A stretch of DNA of 9,838 nt from Candidatus Kerfeldbacteria bacterium (GCA_016234305.1 JACRFM010000062.1:1-9838); one strand, 5' to 3'; counted from the first letter of the stretch, positions 1-6,215 are shown. The notes: generated from the letters alone by a model not told the origin. Numbers and translations are program-made.

Positions 1-140
1 TAAATACCAAGCAGCCAAGCTGGTAACAATTTTCTGATAAAAGCCTTGCTCTTCATAAGACTATGTAAGTATATAATACTTAATCCCTAAATGATAAATG
101 GTCAAGTTACAGTAAGTTAAAAGTTTTAGCAAAAGTCTAA
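1..140. other. Intergenic left edge, no gene seen
   Basis: I see no convincing coding region in this stretch. It holds a small AT-rich palindrome at 66-82 (TAAGTAT, 3-base centre, ATACTTA), which contains TATAAT at 72-77. That could serve as a -10 box, but no matching -35 box is evident, so I do not call a promoter. If a gene lies to the left, its boundary is outside the window. Confidence 0.4.
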
Positions 141-170
141 TAAAAAAGACCCGCTGATGGGCCTTTTTTA
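141..170 (-). terminator. Rho-independent terminator of the Wzy-like/TPR gene
   Basis: A 12-base arm beginning TAAAAAAG and ending CCC pairs with GGG...CTTTTTTA around a 6-base loop, with one A/C mismatch. Read on the minus strand it is a GC-containing stem followed by a T run, placed 25 bases past the stop codon of the 810-residue membrane protein. The A/T flanks are symmetrical, so it could also stop transcription from the left. Confidence 0.85.
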
Positions 171-194
171 TTGAGATTTTATAACACCAACAAA

Positions 195-2627
195 CTATTT
201 CTTGGGTGGTACTGATTTAGCAGGCGCCGGGGCGGCTGGCGGAGGGGTGGGTGTAACCGGATTATTACCCACCGGAATAGTGCCGTTCTTCAAGCCATCA
301 AGTTGCTTCTGAATGTCCTGGTTGCCCGGATTTAACTCCAGGACTCTTTGCAGTTCTTTAATAGCGTTATCTTTGTCGCCTTTTTTAACGTAAACCACAG
401 CCAAACCATAATGAGCATTAGCGTGATTAGGCACCAAAGCCGTAATGGTGGAGAAAGCTTCCTGCGCCTTATCAAAATCATTCTTAGTCAAGTAAAGACT
501 GGCGAGTTCGTAAAGCACATCTACATCCTGCGGATTATAATCGCGCATGGCCAACAATTTGGTAATGGCGTCATCAATCTTGTTCTGCAATTCCAAAGCT
601 AACACTTCATTAAATTGGGCCGGGGTGTAATCAGCTTTTAAGGCAATAGCCTTATCAAACTGTTCTATAGCCTTAGTAATTTTGCCGACAGCTTCACTAT
701 TTAATTTTGCCTTGGCCGCTTCGTCTTTAGTCTGACTAGCCTCTTGAAGACCGCGACTGGCAGAGACCAGATAGGCTTTACCCAGTTCGGTATAAAGCGC
801 CGGATTAGACGGCTCCAAGGTTACGGCTTTGGCAAACGAATCTATCACCCAGTCTTCAGCATCGCGGGCAAACAAAACCGTACCGCGATAAATTGAACCC
901 AAGGCTTCCCAGTTAGCCACATTTTGTTTAGTAAGTTCAGTAGCTGACCGCGCCGCCGCTATGGAAGAGGCAATATAAGACTGCAACCGCTGCAGTTGGG
1001 TTTGTTTTTCCTCATCAGTCTTACCCACCGGCAGATTGGCTTCACGATTAGCCAATCCCAAAAATACCTGAGCCAAACCAATGCGATAAACATCCCGCCA
1101 AGGATTTAAGGTAATAGCATTTAACAATTCATTGCTGGCCGTATCCAGCGTTTCCAATTTACTGGAAGCAACCTGGGCCCGGCTATAAGCCGCGTCAGCC
1201 AGCCAAAATCTTGCCACTACAAAACAAATACCGACCACAGCCAAAGCTACCACTGCCAAACCAAAAGAAAACAAAAATGAGGCTCGCGGTGAGTTAGTTA
1301 AAGATACTGTTCGTTTCTTAGTTGAAGTCATTATACCTAAAATACCCAGCAGCAACCAAAAATTGACAGCTAAAACCGTATTGGAGAAATAGAACACACT
1401 ACCAACAATTAATACCAAAAAAGAACTGGCTACGGCCGCGCCCAAAAACCAATTCGTTTTAGTTTTGTCTCGCAAGGTTCGCCAGGCCGCATAAAGCGCC
1501 AGCAAGAGAATGGCTATATAACTAGCTAGCCCCAAAAAACCAGCCGTGGCTGTAAGTTGCGCCAATTCCGAGGAAGCTTTATCAAAACGGAAAGCCCAAA
1601 AATTAGAATCATTAAAATTTTCCGGCTTATACTTAGAAAAACCATAAATAAACGTCTCTGGACCGCTGCCCAGCCAAGGACTGGCCTTGACGTTCTGCAA
1701 GGCTATTTTCCAGCTTGAACCAAGCGATAAATTAATTTCGACCGGTACTGGCAAACGGGTTAGGACAGGAGTTGCCAAGGGCCAAGCAATTACCGCTAAT
1801 AATAAAGCTACCGCCGGCACTAAGGTCCATAAAGAGCTAACTGATTCATTTTTCCAAAAAACTAGTCCCAACCAGACAACTGCGCCTACTATCAGGCCAA
1901 TCCAACCTAATTGATAATCAACAATAAAAAGCAAGACTAACGATAAGACTGCCAGAATAACCGACAAGACCCGTCCCCATACGGTTTTAGCGGCCTGTGA
2001 CAAATACAAAGCCAAGGGCAAACTGGCCGCCAGCAGCAACGCCACTGAATTAAGTGAACCGCCTAAGGGAGTAAAACTGGACAATTGTCCGGCAGCAAAA
2101 GGCAGCCACCTTAAGCCAAAGAGCTGAAGCAACAATACGACCGCCCCTAAACCGACTCCAGTGAGCCACGAACCAAGTAACCAATGGATACTCTGGCTGC
2201 TGTCCGGCGTAACTGTCTGCAAAACCAAAAAATACATTACCAAATAAGCCACTAAACTTAACAAACCGCCGTTAAATCTTCCATAAAACCCGAGGACCGA
2301 AGTAATGGGGTCAATGGAAAATATAGTAGCCAAAATAAAAACCACTAAAAAGGCTAAAACCGCCCAATTGAGCCAAGATTTAACCATTATAGTCTCGCGC
2401 GCTACTACTCCCCGGCTTACCCAAAAGGCCAATAAGATGACGCCAAGAGTTATTAAAATAAACTGCTTATTAAACTCAAAAATTTCCGAGGTCCAAGGCA
2501 AGAAGAAAATTGGCACTAAAAAGACCAATAATCTTAATCCCCAAACCAAAATTTTATCCAAGTAATAAGCGGCTGGTTTATTAAGGCCAGAGGCCAGGGA
2601 ACCAGCTAAGGAATCTGTAAAGTCCAT
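195..2627 (-). CDS. O-antigen-ligase-like (Wzy_C-type) membrane protein with C-terminal TPR domain
   Basis: The 810-residue product has two halves. Residues about 27-475 contain 12-13 hydrophobic segments, for example 27-45, 53-72, 84-103, 113-136, 190-209, 218-257, 360-382, 395-415 and 450-475. The long loop between the ninth and tenth segments carries PWLGSGPETFIYGF (317-330), the G-x-G...F signature typical of the O-antigen ligase/polymerase family. Residues about 480-775 are helical repeats of TPR type, clearest at 600-620, 650-680, 700-735 and 736-768 (A..Y..LA..Y...GD...A). The tail (790-810) is rich in proline, alanine and lysine. Family members join or polymerise lipid-linked glycans at the outer membrane face; the TPR tail would bind partners. 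The substrate cannot be read from sequence. The start is the first ATG; AGGGG lies about 15 bases upstream, a poor ribosome site. It is the last gene of the leftward block and has its own terminator. Confidence 0.85.
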   Translation of the reverse strand: MDFTDSLAGSLASGLNKPAAYYLDKILVWGLRLLVFLVPIFFLPWTSEIFEFNKQFILITLGVILLAFWVSRGVVARETIMVKSWLNWAVLAFLVVFILATIFSIDPITSVLGFYGRFNGGLLSLVAYLVMYFLVLQTVTPDSSQSIHWLLGSWLTGVGLGAVVLLLQLFGLRWLPFAAGQLSSFTPLGGSLNSVALLLAASLPLALYLSQAAKTVWGRVLSVILAVLSLVLLFIVDYQLGWIGLIVGAVVWLGLVFWKNESVSSLWTLVPAVALLLAVIAWPLATPVLTRLPVPVEINLSLGSSWKIALQNVKASPWLGSGPETFIYGFSKYKPENFNDSNFWAFRFDKASSELAQLTATAGFLGLASYIAILLLALYAAWRTLRDKTKTNWFLGAAVASSFLVLIVGSVFYFSNTVLAVNFWLLLGILGIMTSTKKRTVSLTNSPRASFLFSFGLAVVALAVVGICFVVARFWLADAAYSRAQVASSKLETLDTASNELLNAITLNPWRDVYRIGLAQVFLGLANREANLPVGKTDEEKQTQLQRLQSYIASSIAAARSATELTKQNVANWEALGSIYRGTVLFARDAEDWVIDSFAKAVTLEPSNPALYTELGKAYLVSASRGLQEASQTKDEAAKAKLNSEAVGKITKAIEQFDKAIALKADYTPAQFNEVLALELQNKIDDAITKLLAMRDYNPQDVDVLYELASLYLTKNDFDKAQEAFSTITALVPNHANAHYGLAVVYVKKGDKDNAIKELQRVLELNPGNQDIQKQLDGLKNGTIPVGNNPVTPTPPPAAPAPAKSVPPKK

Positions 2628-2702
2628 AGTATTAAGATATTTTCCCCTAATATGAGGAGTTAATTAATAAATAATAAATTTACGACCCCTTAACTATAAC
2701 AC

Positions 2703-2708
2703 AGTATA
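2703..2708 (-). promoter_or_regulatory. Possible -10 box (TATACT) before the Wzy-like/TPR gene
   Basis: TATACT lies on the minus strand about 75 bases upstream of the start codon, between the tRNA region and the gene. The best -35 candidate at 17-base spacing (TGGTGA) matches the consensus at only three of six positions. Reading through from the tRNA genes is an equally good explanation. Confidence 0.2.
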
Positions 2709-2769
2709 AGCGATTTATTAAATTTTCACCAGCCGTTAATAACCCTAGGGCGGCCACCTATCACTATTT

Positions 2770-2828
2770 TGCGCCCAAGAGGAGTCGAACCTCTATTTCA
2801 GGCTCCGGAGGCCTGCGCTCTATCCACC
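2770..2828 (-). pseudogene. tRNA-Arg(CCG) remnant lacking its 5' acceptor and D-stem strands
   Basis: The 3' two thirds of a tRNA-Arg are intact. They comprise the D-loop and 3' D strand (GGATAGAGC), a perfect anticodon stem CAGGC/GCCTG with loop CTCCGGA (anticodon CCG), a four-base variable region, T arm AGAGG-TTCGACT-CCTCT, and the 3' acceptor strand TGGGCGC. The expected 5' acceptor GCGCCCA and D strand GCTC are missing. The bases there (about 2829-2840) cannot pair with either partner. A full-length gene would have to begin at 2840-2841, exactly where the upstream tRNA ends. No CCA is encoded. I judge it non-functional unless repaired in an unusual way. Confidence 0.75.
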
Positions 2829-2840
2829 CCATCACTCTTC

Positions 2841-2912
2841 TGCCCTCAAGAGGATTCGAACCTCTATTACAAGATCCGGAATCTTGCGTCCTATCCATTG
2901 AACGATGAGGGC
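2841..2912 (-). tRNA. tRNA-Arg (anticodon CCG)
   Basis: A complete 72-base cloverleaf can be drawn by hand. The acceptor is GCCCTCA/TGAGGGC (7 pairs) with discriminator A. The D stem is GTTC/GGAC with one G-T pair, and the D loop contains GG. The anticodon stem is CAAGA/TCTTG around loop TTCCGGA, giving anticodon CCG for the arginine codon CGG. The variable region has four bases, and the T arm is AGAGG-TTCGAAT-CCTCT. CCA is not encoded, so a CCA-adding enzyme is needed. It is followed with no gap by a damaged tRNA of the same anticodon. Confidence 0.92.
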
Positions 2913-2933
2913 ACAAAAGTGACGGGGTAAATT

Positions 2934-2974
2934 GTCCCGCTCCGCGGAATCCCGCAAAGCGGGAAGCTATGGAC
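2934..2974. repeat. Palindromic repeat upstream of tRNA-Arg, related to the one inside uvrB
   Basis: A nested inverted repeat occupies 2935-2964. TCCCGCT (2935-2941) pairs with AGCGGGA (2958-2964), and GCGG (2944-2947) pairs with CCGC (2952-2955). In minus-strand RNA the two intervening positions form G-U pairs, so the stem is continuous at 13 pairs. An alternative simple hairpin is TCCCGC-AAA-GCGGGA (2950-2964), with outer GTCC/GGAC (2934-2937/2971-2974). From 2946 rightwards it aligns without gaps to 6303-6329 in uvrB at 20 of 27 positions. It lies 22 bases upstream of the tRNA gene, so it may also be part of that transcript's leader. Confidence 0.65.
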
Positions 2975-3015
2975 GCATAATGGGGGCATAATTTTGGATT
3001 TTCATTTTTAAATTC

Positions 3016-3918
3016 TTAAGTTATGATTTTAATTAAACTTTCACGAAAACGCTGGGCCAATTCCTGTCTAACATCGCTTTCGTGAAATTTTAGTATCTGA
3101 CGGCTGGCCAAAACCGCCGTGGAGCCATCACCCAAACGCGAATCCTGATGGCGACTGATAAGATACATTTGAAATTTTTCCAAAACTCTTTCCAGTATAC
3201 TGCTTCTGGCTAGCGGCGTCACCCTAACCGCTGGCCGCTCCTTCGTCACCACTGCAGGCCAATTAGGCAGCTCGCGGTTTAGCCAACTATTAGCTGCTAA
3301 CAATGAACTATAAACACCGTCATCATATAAAACCTGCAAACTAGCTAACCAAAAACGTAAATAAGGGTCGTCTTTATAAGCCAACGGCTGCAAATTCAAA
3401 TTATCATCAGTTAAATAAAAACTCAAACATATGCGATTACTAACTAATTTACTGTGCCGCCGCCAACCAAGAAACTGCATTAAACTGGTTACCAAAAATC
3501 TCGCTGTAAAAATACGGCCACTTTCAGTAATAATAAAAAAATCAATGTCACTGTCGCGGCCAGCCATATCAAAAGCCGCCGTATTAACTAAACCAACCAA
3601 ACGAATAAAAGGTAAATGTTTTATAAGACGAACCGCCTGCTTAGCCCGGCGGCGTTTGTTAATTGTCCATCTTAATCGCTGGAGTCGCTCTGGTACATAA
3701 TTGGGCGAGGCAGCTAATTGCCAGTAGCCCAAATTACCGGTAATTAAGTTATCAGCTGCTAATTTTTCCAAAACTAGCAAAATATCACTCTGGTTAACTT
3801 TACCTAAATTGCCTGATTCATCCCATAAATAAAACCAAACCTCCCAGGTTGTGAGCGGCTGATTAAACAAATCAAACCAAGTTAAAGTTTTAATAATGGC
3901 TAGTTCCAGAGAAGACAT
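3016..3918 (-). CDS. Winged-helix plus nucleotidyltransferase (Pol beta-like fold) protein, function unknown
   Basis: The 300-residue protein has an N-terminal helical region, residues 1-70. It starts with a pattern like L.TL.WFDLF..PLT..EV, seen at the front of many bacterial proteins where a winged helix precedes a nucleotidyltransferase domain. At 119-130 MAGRDSDIDFFI fits the G-(x)-S-D-x-D active-site motif of the DNA polymerase beta-like superfamily, with D124 and D126 as likely metal ligands. The third acidic residue is not clear to me. The rest (135-300) is helical with several basic patches and no membrane segment. Such domains transfer a nucleotide to protein, RNA or small molecule; the target is unknown. 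It sits between the FemAB-like gene and the tRNA genes, with about 300 bases upstream, so it probably has its own promoter. No ribosome site is visible. I chose the ATG because it places the motif at the family's usual N-terminus. Confidence 0.65.
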   Translation of the reverse strand: MSSLELAIIKTLTWFDLFNQPLTTWEVWFYLWDESGNLGKVNQSDILLVLEKLAADNLITGNLGYWQLAASPNYVPERLQRLRWTINKRRRAKQAVRLIKHLPFIRLVGLVNTAAFDMAGRDSDIDFFIITESGRIFTARFLVTSLMQFLGWRRHSKLVSNRICLSFYLTDDNLNLQPLAYKDDPYLRFWLASLQVLYDDGVYSSLLAANSWLNRELPNWPAVVTKERPAVRVTPLARSSILERVLEKFQMYLISRHQDSRLGDGSTAVLASRQILKFHESDVRQELAQRFRESLIKIIT

Positions 3919-3987
3919 AATAAATTAAAAATGCAAAAACCTGCCCGACGCTAGCCTTGCCTGATTAACCAATAGTTGTCTAATGAC

Positions 3988-3993
3988 ATTATA
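3988..3993 (-). promoter_or_regulatory. Possible -10 box (TATAAT) for the nucleotidyltransferase gene
   Basis: A consensus TATAAT lies on the minus strand 69 bases before the ATG, within an alternating AT run. No good -35 hexamer is present at 16-18 bases (AACATA at 17), so support is weak. A promoter here would fit the long gap separating this gene from the FemAB-like gene. Confidence 0.3.
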
Positions 3994-4062
3994 TATATTC
4001 ATCGCTAGATTATGTTTAAGACTTTGGCTTTGGCAGGCGGGTCAAAATGGAAAATAAAACAG

Positions 4063-4144
4063 CAAAATCTCAAATTCTAATTTTTAAATCCTAAATAAAT
4101 TCCAAACTATAAAAATTCAAAACTCAAAAGTCAAAAATCAAAGG
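4063..4144. repeat. Degenerate A-rich short repeats (AATTCYAAA-like units)
   Basis: This stretch is made of loosely repeated units such as CAAATTCTAA, AAATCCTAAA, AAATTCCAAA, AAATTCAAAA, CTCAAAA, GTCAAAA and ATCAAAG. The strand is strongly biased to A and C with almost no G. No open frame crosses it. Similar low-complexity stretches are common between genes of environmental bacterial genomes. Within the 298-base gene-free span 3919-4216 it accounts for about a quarter. Confidence 0.5.
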
Positions 4145-4147
4145 TAC

Positions 4148-4200
4148 AAGTTAAAAGTAAAAAGTTTTTAATTTCACGTTGTGGTTTTTACTTTTGACTT
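4148..4200 (-). repeat. AT-rich 16-bp inverted repeat downstream of the FemAB-like gene
   Basis: The arm at 4148-4163 (AAGTTAAAAGTAAAAA) pairs over 16 positions with 4185-4200, with one T-G pair and a 21-base loop. It lies 17 bases past the stop of the FemAB-like gene. On the minus strand a T-rich run is inside the second arm, so it may act as a weak transcription stop or protect the 3' end of the message. It lacks the GC-rich stem of a normal terminator. Confidence 0.5.
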
Positions 4201-4216
4201 AATGCGTCTTTTAACA

Positions 4217-5233
4217 TTAGAATTTAAAAAATCTCTTAATTATTCTAATCAAATTATATAACCTATACCGTTGTATTTTATAAACAAAATCATACGTTCC
4301 GGCATAATCTATGGTCGCGCCGCCCCAACCAAGTTTAAAACGGGTAATCCCCTGCCAAGTTTTTTGTTTTTGTCCGGTTAAGGCCACGCCGCCCCAATCG
4401 TAATGTTTGTAACCAAAGTCTTTAGCCGTTTGAATGGCGCGCCAATGTAATAAATAAACCGGCATCAAAACGCGTTGCTCATTGCTGGAAGCACCATGAA
4501 GGTAAGTAACCGTGTCGCCGCTGAATAATAACAAACAGCTGGCTAAAACTTGTCCTTGGTGTTTTACCTGCGCCAAACGGACAGCCAGTTCCGGCTTGTC
4601 CGCTAACGACTCCTTACCATACAAATCAACTAGTGTCTGGTAATATAATCTATTAAAAGTCTTAATACCGTCACGCTGGGCGGTTATTTGCAACAGTCGC
4701 CAAAAATCTTCATAACCCTCTAAGCCAACCAACTCCCAGGTTAAATTCTTTTTTTCCGCCAAACGAATATTGTAACGAGTTTTGGAGTGCATTGGCTTTA
4801 ATAATTCGTCTACCGACAAGGTTAAATCAAGTAGGCTGGTCGTAGCTGGTTGGACATCATTGGTTTTAATAAATCCGAGTGGCCTGGCTGGTATTTCATC
4901 CAACCTAAACGGCGGCTCAATTCGCAACCAAATAAAACCGCGGTTTTTATAATAGGCAATAAGCGCCCCTAAAGCTTTATCTAAATAATCTTTTTTTATT
5001 ACCGGACCGCGCGGCAAGTAAACATAACGCCAGTTATTGCCGAGGGTGTGAAAAATCGCCGCTCCCACACCTATCAACTCATTATTATTATAAAAACCTA
5101 AATATTCCCCGCTCCGGCCGACGGCAGTTTGAAACTTAAACCAACTTGGGGTTTGTAAAAACAACCCCGCTGCTGCCGGATAATGGGCCACAAATTCGGA
5201 GACTAAATTTGCCGCAATGGGCTTTATTTCCAT
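4217..5233 (-). CDS. FemA/FemB-family aminoacyltransferase (peptidoglycan bridge or related)
   Basis: The 338-residue product shows the two-lobed GNAT-like architecture of the FemABX/MurM family. The N-terminal lobe is about 1-130, with WFKFQTAVGRSGEYLGFY (31-48) and YVYLPRGP (70-77). The central stretch MHSKTRYNIRLAEKK (148-162) is the conserved K.R..I..A.K element. The C-terminal lobe (190-310) has YLHGASSNEQ (244-253), MPVYLLHWRAIQTAK (257-271) and YDWGG (278-282), all strong family hallmarks. These enzymes use aminoacyl-tRNA to add amino acids to lipid II or another acceptor at the inner membrane face. The amino acid and acceptor cannot be told here. No membrane segment is seen; the C-terminus (315-338) is basic and aromatic and may touch the membrane. 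The ATG lies 6 bases after the ruvA stop, so it is probably co-transcribed and translationally coupled with ruvA; no separate ribosome site is seen. Confidence 0.85.
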   Translation of the reverse strand: MEIKPIAANLVSEFVAHYPAAAGLFLQTPSWFKFQTAVGRSGEYLGFYNNNELIGVGAAIFHTLGNNWRYVYLPRGPVIKKDYLDKALGALIAYYKNRGFIWLRIEPPFRLDEIPARPLGFIKTNDVQPATTSLLDLTLSVDELLKPMHSKTRYNIRLAEKKNLTWELVGLEGYEDFWRLLQITAQRDGIKTFNRLYYQTLVDLYGKESLADKPELAVRLAQVKHQGQVLASCLLLFSGDTVTYLHGASSNEQRVLMPVYLLHWRAIQTAKDFGYKHYDWGGVALTGQKQKTWQGITRFKLGWGGATIDYAGTYDFVYKIQRYRLYNLIRIIKRFFKF

Positions 5234-5239
5234 AAATTG

Positions 5240-5803
5240 CTATTGTCGGCTTAAACTGCGTAAAGCGGCTTTAACTTTATCCTCAATGCTGCCTGACTGA
5301 TTTTGGACCAAACGCACGGCTTGCCTGGCTTCAGCCAAAGAATATCCAAGTTGCACAATGGCTTGCAGGATTGTTTGGTCATCACTTCCCGACACCGGTT
5401 CCAGAGCGCCAAACTTATCCTTAAGCTCGTGAATTAATTTCTCGGCGGTTTTTTTGCCTAACCCTTGAACGGTCTGCAAACGACCAGGGTTCTGTTCCAC
5501 TATGGCCTGCCGAATTTCGGCCGGCTTGGCTGAATTCAGAATATTAAGAGCTGATTTGGGGCCAATGCCCGACACTGTTAACAACAATTTAAAAAAATCC
5601 AAATCCTCAAGCTTGATAAAACCATACAAATCCAAAGCATCTTCGCGCACGCTTAAATAAGTAAACAGCTTAATGGATTGGCCGACCTTATAATTAGCCA
5701 ATACATCATTAATACAAGCCACTTCATAGCCAACGCCATTTACGTCAACTACTAAAGCGTGTTCAGTCTTGGTGGCTATTACCCCGGACAATTGAGCTAT
5801 CAT
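5240..5803 (-). CDS. ruvA: Holliday junction branch migration complex subunit RuvA
   Basis: RuvA binds four-way DNA junctions as a tetramer and loads the RuvB motor for branch migration in recombinational repair. The 187-residue length is normal. Residues 1-62 form the OB-fold domain, with the typical start MIAQLSG and VVDVNGVGYEV (18-28). Residues 65-130 hold two helix-hairpin-helix motifs, SGIGPKSALNIL (78-89) and GLGKKTAEKLIHELK (114-128). After a short linker (132-140), residues 141-187 form the small C-terminal domain that contacts RuvB. The start is fixed by the canonical MIA N-terminus. No Shine-Dalgarno is present, and a -10-like TATACT lies only four bases before the ATG, so a leaderless message is possible. 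Neither ruvC nor ruvB is adjacent; the following gene is a FemAB-family protein. Confidence 0.95.
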   Translation of the reverse strand: MIAQLSGVIATKTEHALVVDVNGVGYEVACINDVLANYKVGQSIKLFTYLSVREDALDLYGFIKLEDLDFFKLLLTVSGIGPKSALNILNSAKPAEIRQAIVEQNPGRLQTVQGLGKKTAEKLIHELKDKFGALEPVSGSDDQTILQAIVQLGYSLAEARQAVRLVQNQSGSIEDKVKAALRSLSRQ

Positions 5804-5943
5804 ACCCAGTATATCAACTTTGCTAAACCACCTCAGCGCGAGAGTGGTTAAACAAAGGTAAATGATTAAATAATTTTATGTAAAACATAATCTTATAATA
5901 TGTGGTTAAGACGAGCTCTAGCAAAGTTGTATTACCGGGCATA
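5801..5943. repeat. Unit 1: 143-base unit bounded by imperfect ~28-base inverted repeats
   Basis: The left end (5801-5828, plus strand, starting CATACCCAGTA) and the right end (5943-5916, minus strand, starting TATGCCCGGTA) match at 21 of 28 positions, including the 11-base core CAACTTTGCTA. The interior is AT-rich and non-coding. It contains a hairpin AACCACCTC/GAG-A-GTGGTT (5826-5849) and a short palindrome around 5875-5887. The left end overlaps the ruvA start codon. No transposase is present, so if mobile it would be a MITE-like non-autonomous element. Confidence 0.5.
5808..5813 (-). promoter_or_regulatory. Possible -10 box (TATACT) giving a leaderless ruvA message
   Basis: TATACT sits four bases upstream of the ruvA ATG on the minus strand. 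Normal spacing would put the transcript start at or inside the start codon. The hexamer at 17-base spacing (CTGAGG) matches the -35 consensus at three positions only. The box lies inside a copy of the inverted repeat described for 5801-5943. Confidence 0.3.
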
Positions 5944-6198
5944 CCCAGTAACAATAACTTCACTAGGCGCTTACAAACAAGCGAGCTAGAAAAGTCTTAA
6001 TAACTAAATTTAAAATCATAAACGGTAGAATAATTTTTCTAATAGCGCCCAGCGAGCCCTGGGCACCAAGAATAGTCAAAATATTGGGATTGTTGGCCAC
6101 TCGCTGCCGACGAGAAATATACCGCCGGAGCGATGCGAGGGTACCGAGCTGGCTTGCGGTGCTGGGCGAGCTTGGTGAAGTTTTGTTTACTGGGCATA
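5940..6198. repeat. Unit 2: 259-base unit bounded by inverted repeats of the same family
   Basis: The left end (5940-5968, starting CATACCCAGTAACAATAACT) and the right end read on the minus strand (6198-6170, starting TATGCCCAGTAAACAAAACT) match at 22 of 29 positions. They resemble the ends of unit 1, with shared pattern YATRCCCRGTA...AACTT..CTA. The interior from 6045 is much more GC-rich than its surroundings and can form several stems, such as GCCCAG/CTGGGC (6048-6063), CGCCCAGC with GCTGGGCG (6046-6053/6161-6168) and ACCGC/GCGGT (6121-6125/6156-6160). No convincing gene is inside. Units 1 and 2 share their border at 5940-5943 and fill most of the 450-base ruvA-uvrB space. Confidence 0.5.
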
Positions 6199-6215
6199 TA
6201 ATATAATTGTATAAT
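6197..6215 (+). promoter_or_regulatory. AT-rich promoter region of uvrB with repeated TATAAT
   Basis: TATAAT occurs at 6197-6202, 6202-6207 and 6210-6215, 39-57 bases before the first uvrB ATG. No convincing -35 hexamer lies at the usual distance (TTACTG for the last box). This is the most likely promoter zone for uvrB, but the exact box cannot be chosen. I found no LexA-type operator in 5804-6253. Confidence 0.4.

Noticed and set aside
348..2565. Three plus-strand open frames of 75-86 codons within the membrane-protein gene
   Set aside because: They lie fully opposite a strongly supported gene and show low-complexity, domain-free products.
2770..2840. Split or 5'-edited tRNA instead of a pseudogene
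   Set aside because: Known split tRNAs break near the anticodon, not in the D arm, and no matching 5' half GCGCCC...GCTC was found in the window. A damaged gene is the simpler reading.
3431..3700. 89-codon plus-strand frame opposite the nucleotidyltransferase gene
   Set aside because: It covers the DSDID motif of the real gene on the other strand and encodes a basic, domain-free product.
6045..6180. GC-rich structured stretch as a non-coding RNA (SRP, 6S, tmRNA or RNase P)
   Set aside because: None of the conserved sequence blocks I know for these RNAs are present, and the stems overlap in ways that do not give one clear fold.
6039..6197. Minus-strand 52-residue open frame starting MPSKQNFTKLAQHRK
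   Set aside because: It begins inside the repeat end of unit 2, has no ribosome site, recognisable domain or hydrophobic pattern, and the opposite strand is also open across the same GC-rich bases. Probably chance.
5967..6207. Plus-strand open frame of about 78 codons ending before uvrB
   Set aside because: It has no ATG start, only internal TTG/GTG, and overlaps the repeat unit and the antisense frame. I recognise no protein family.
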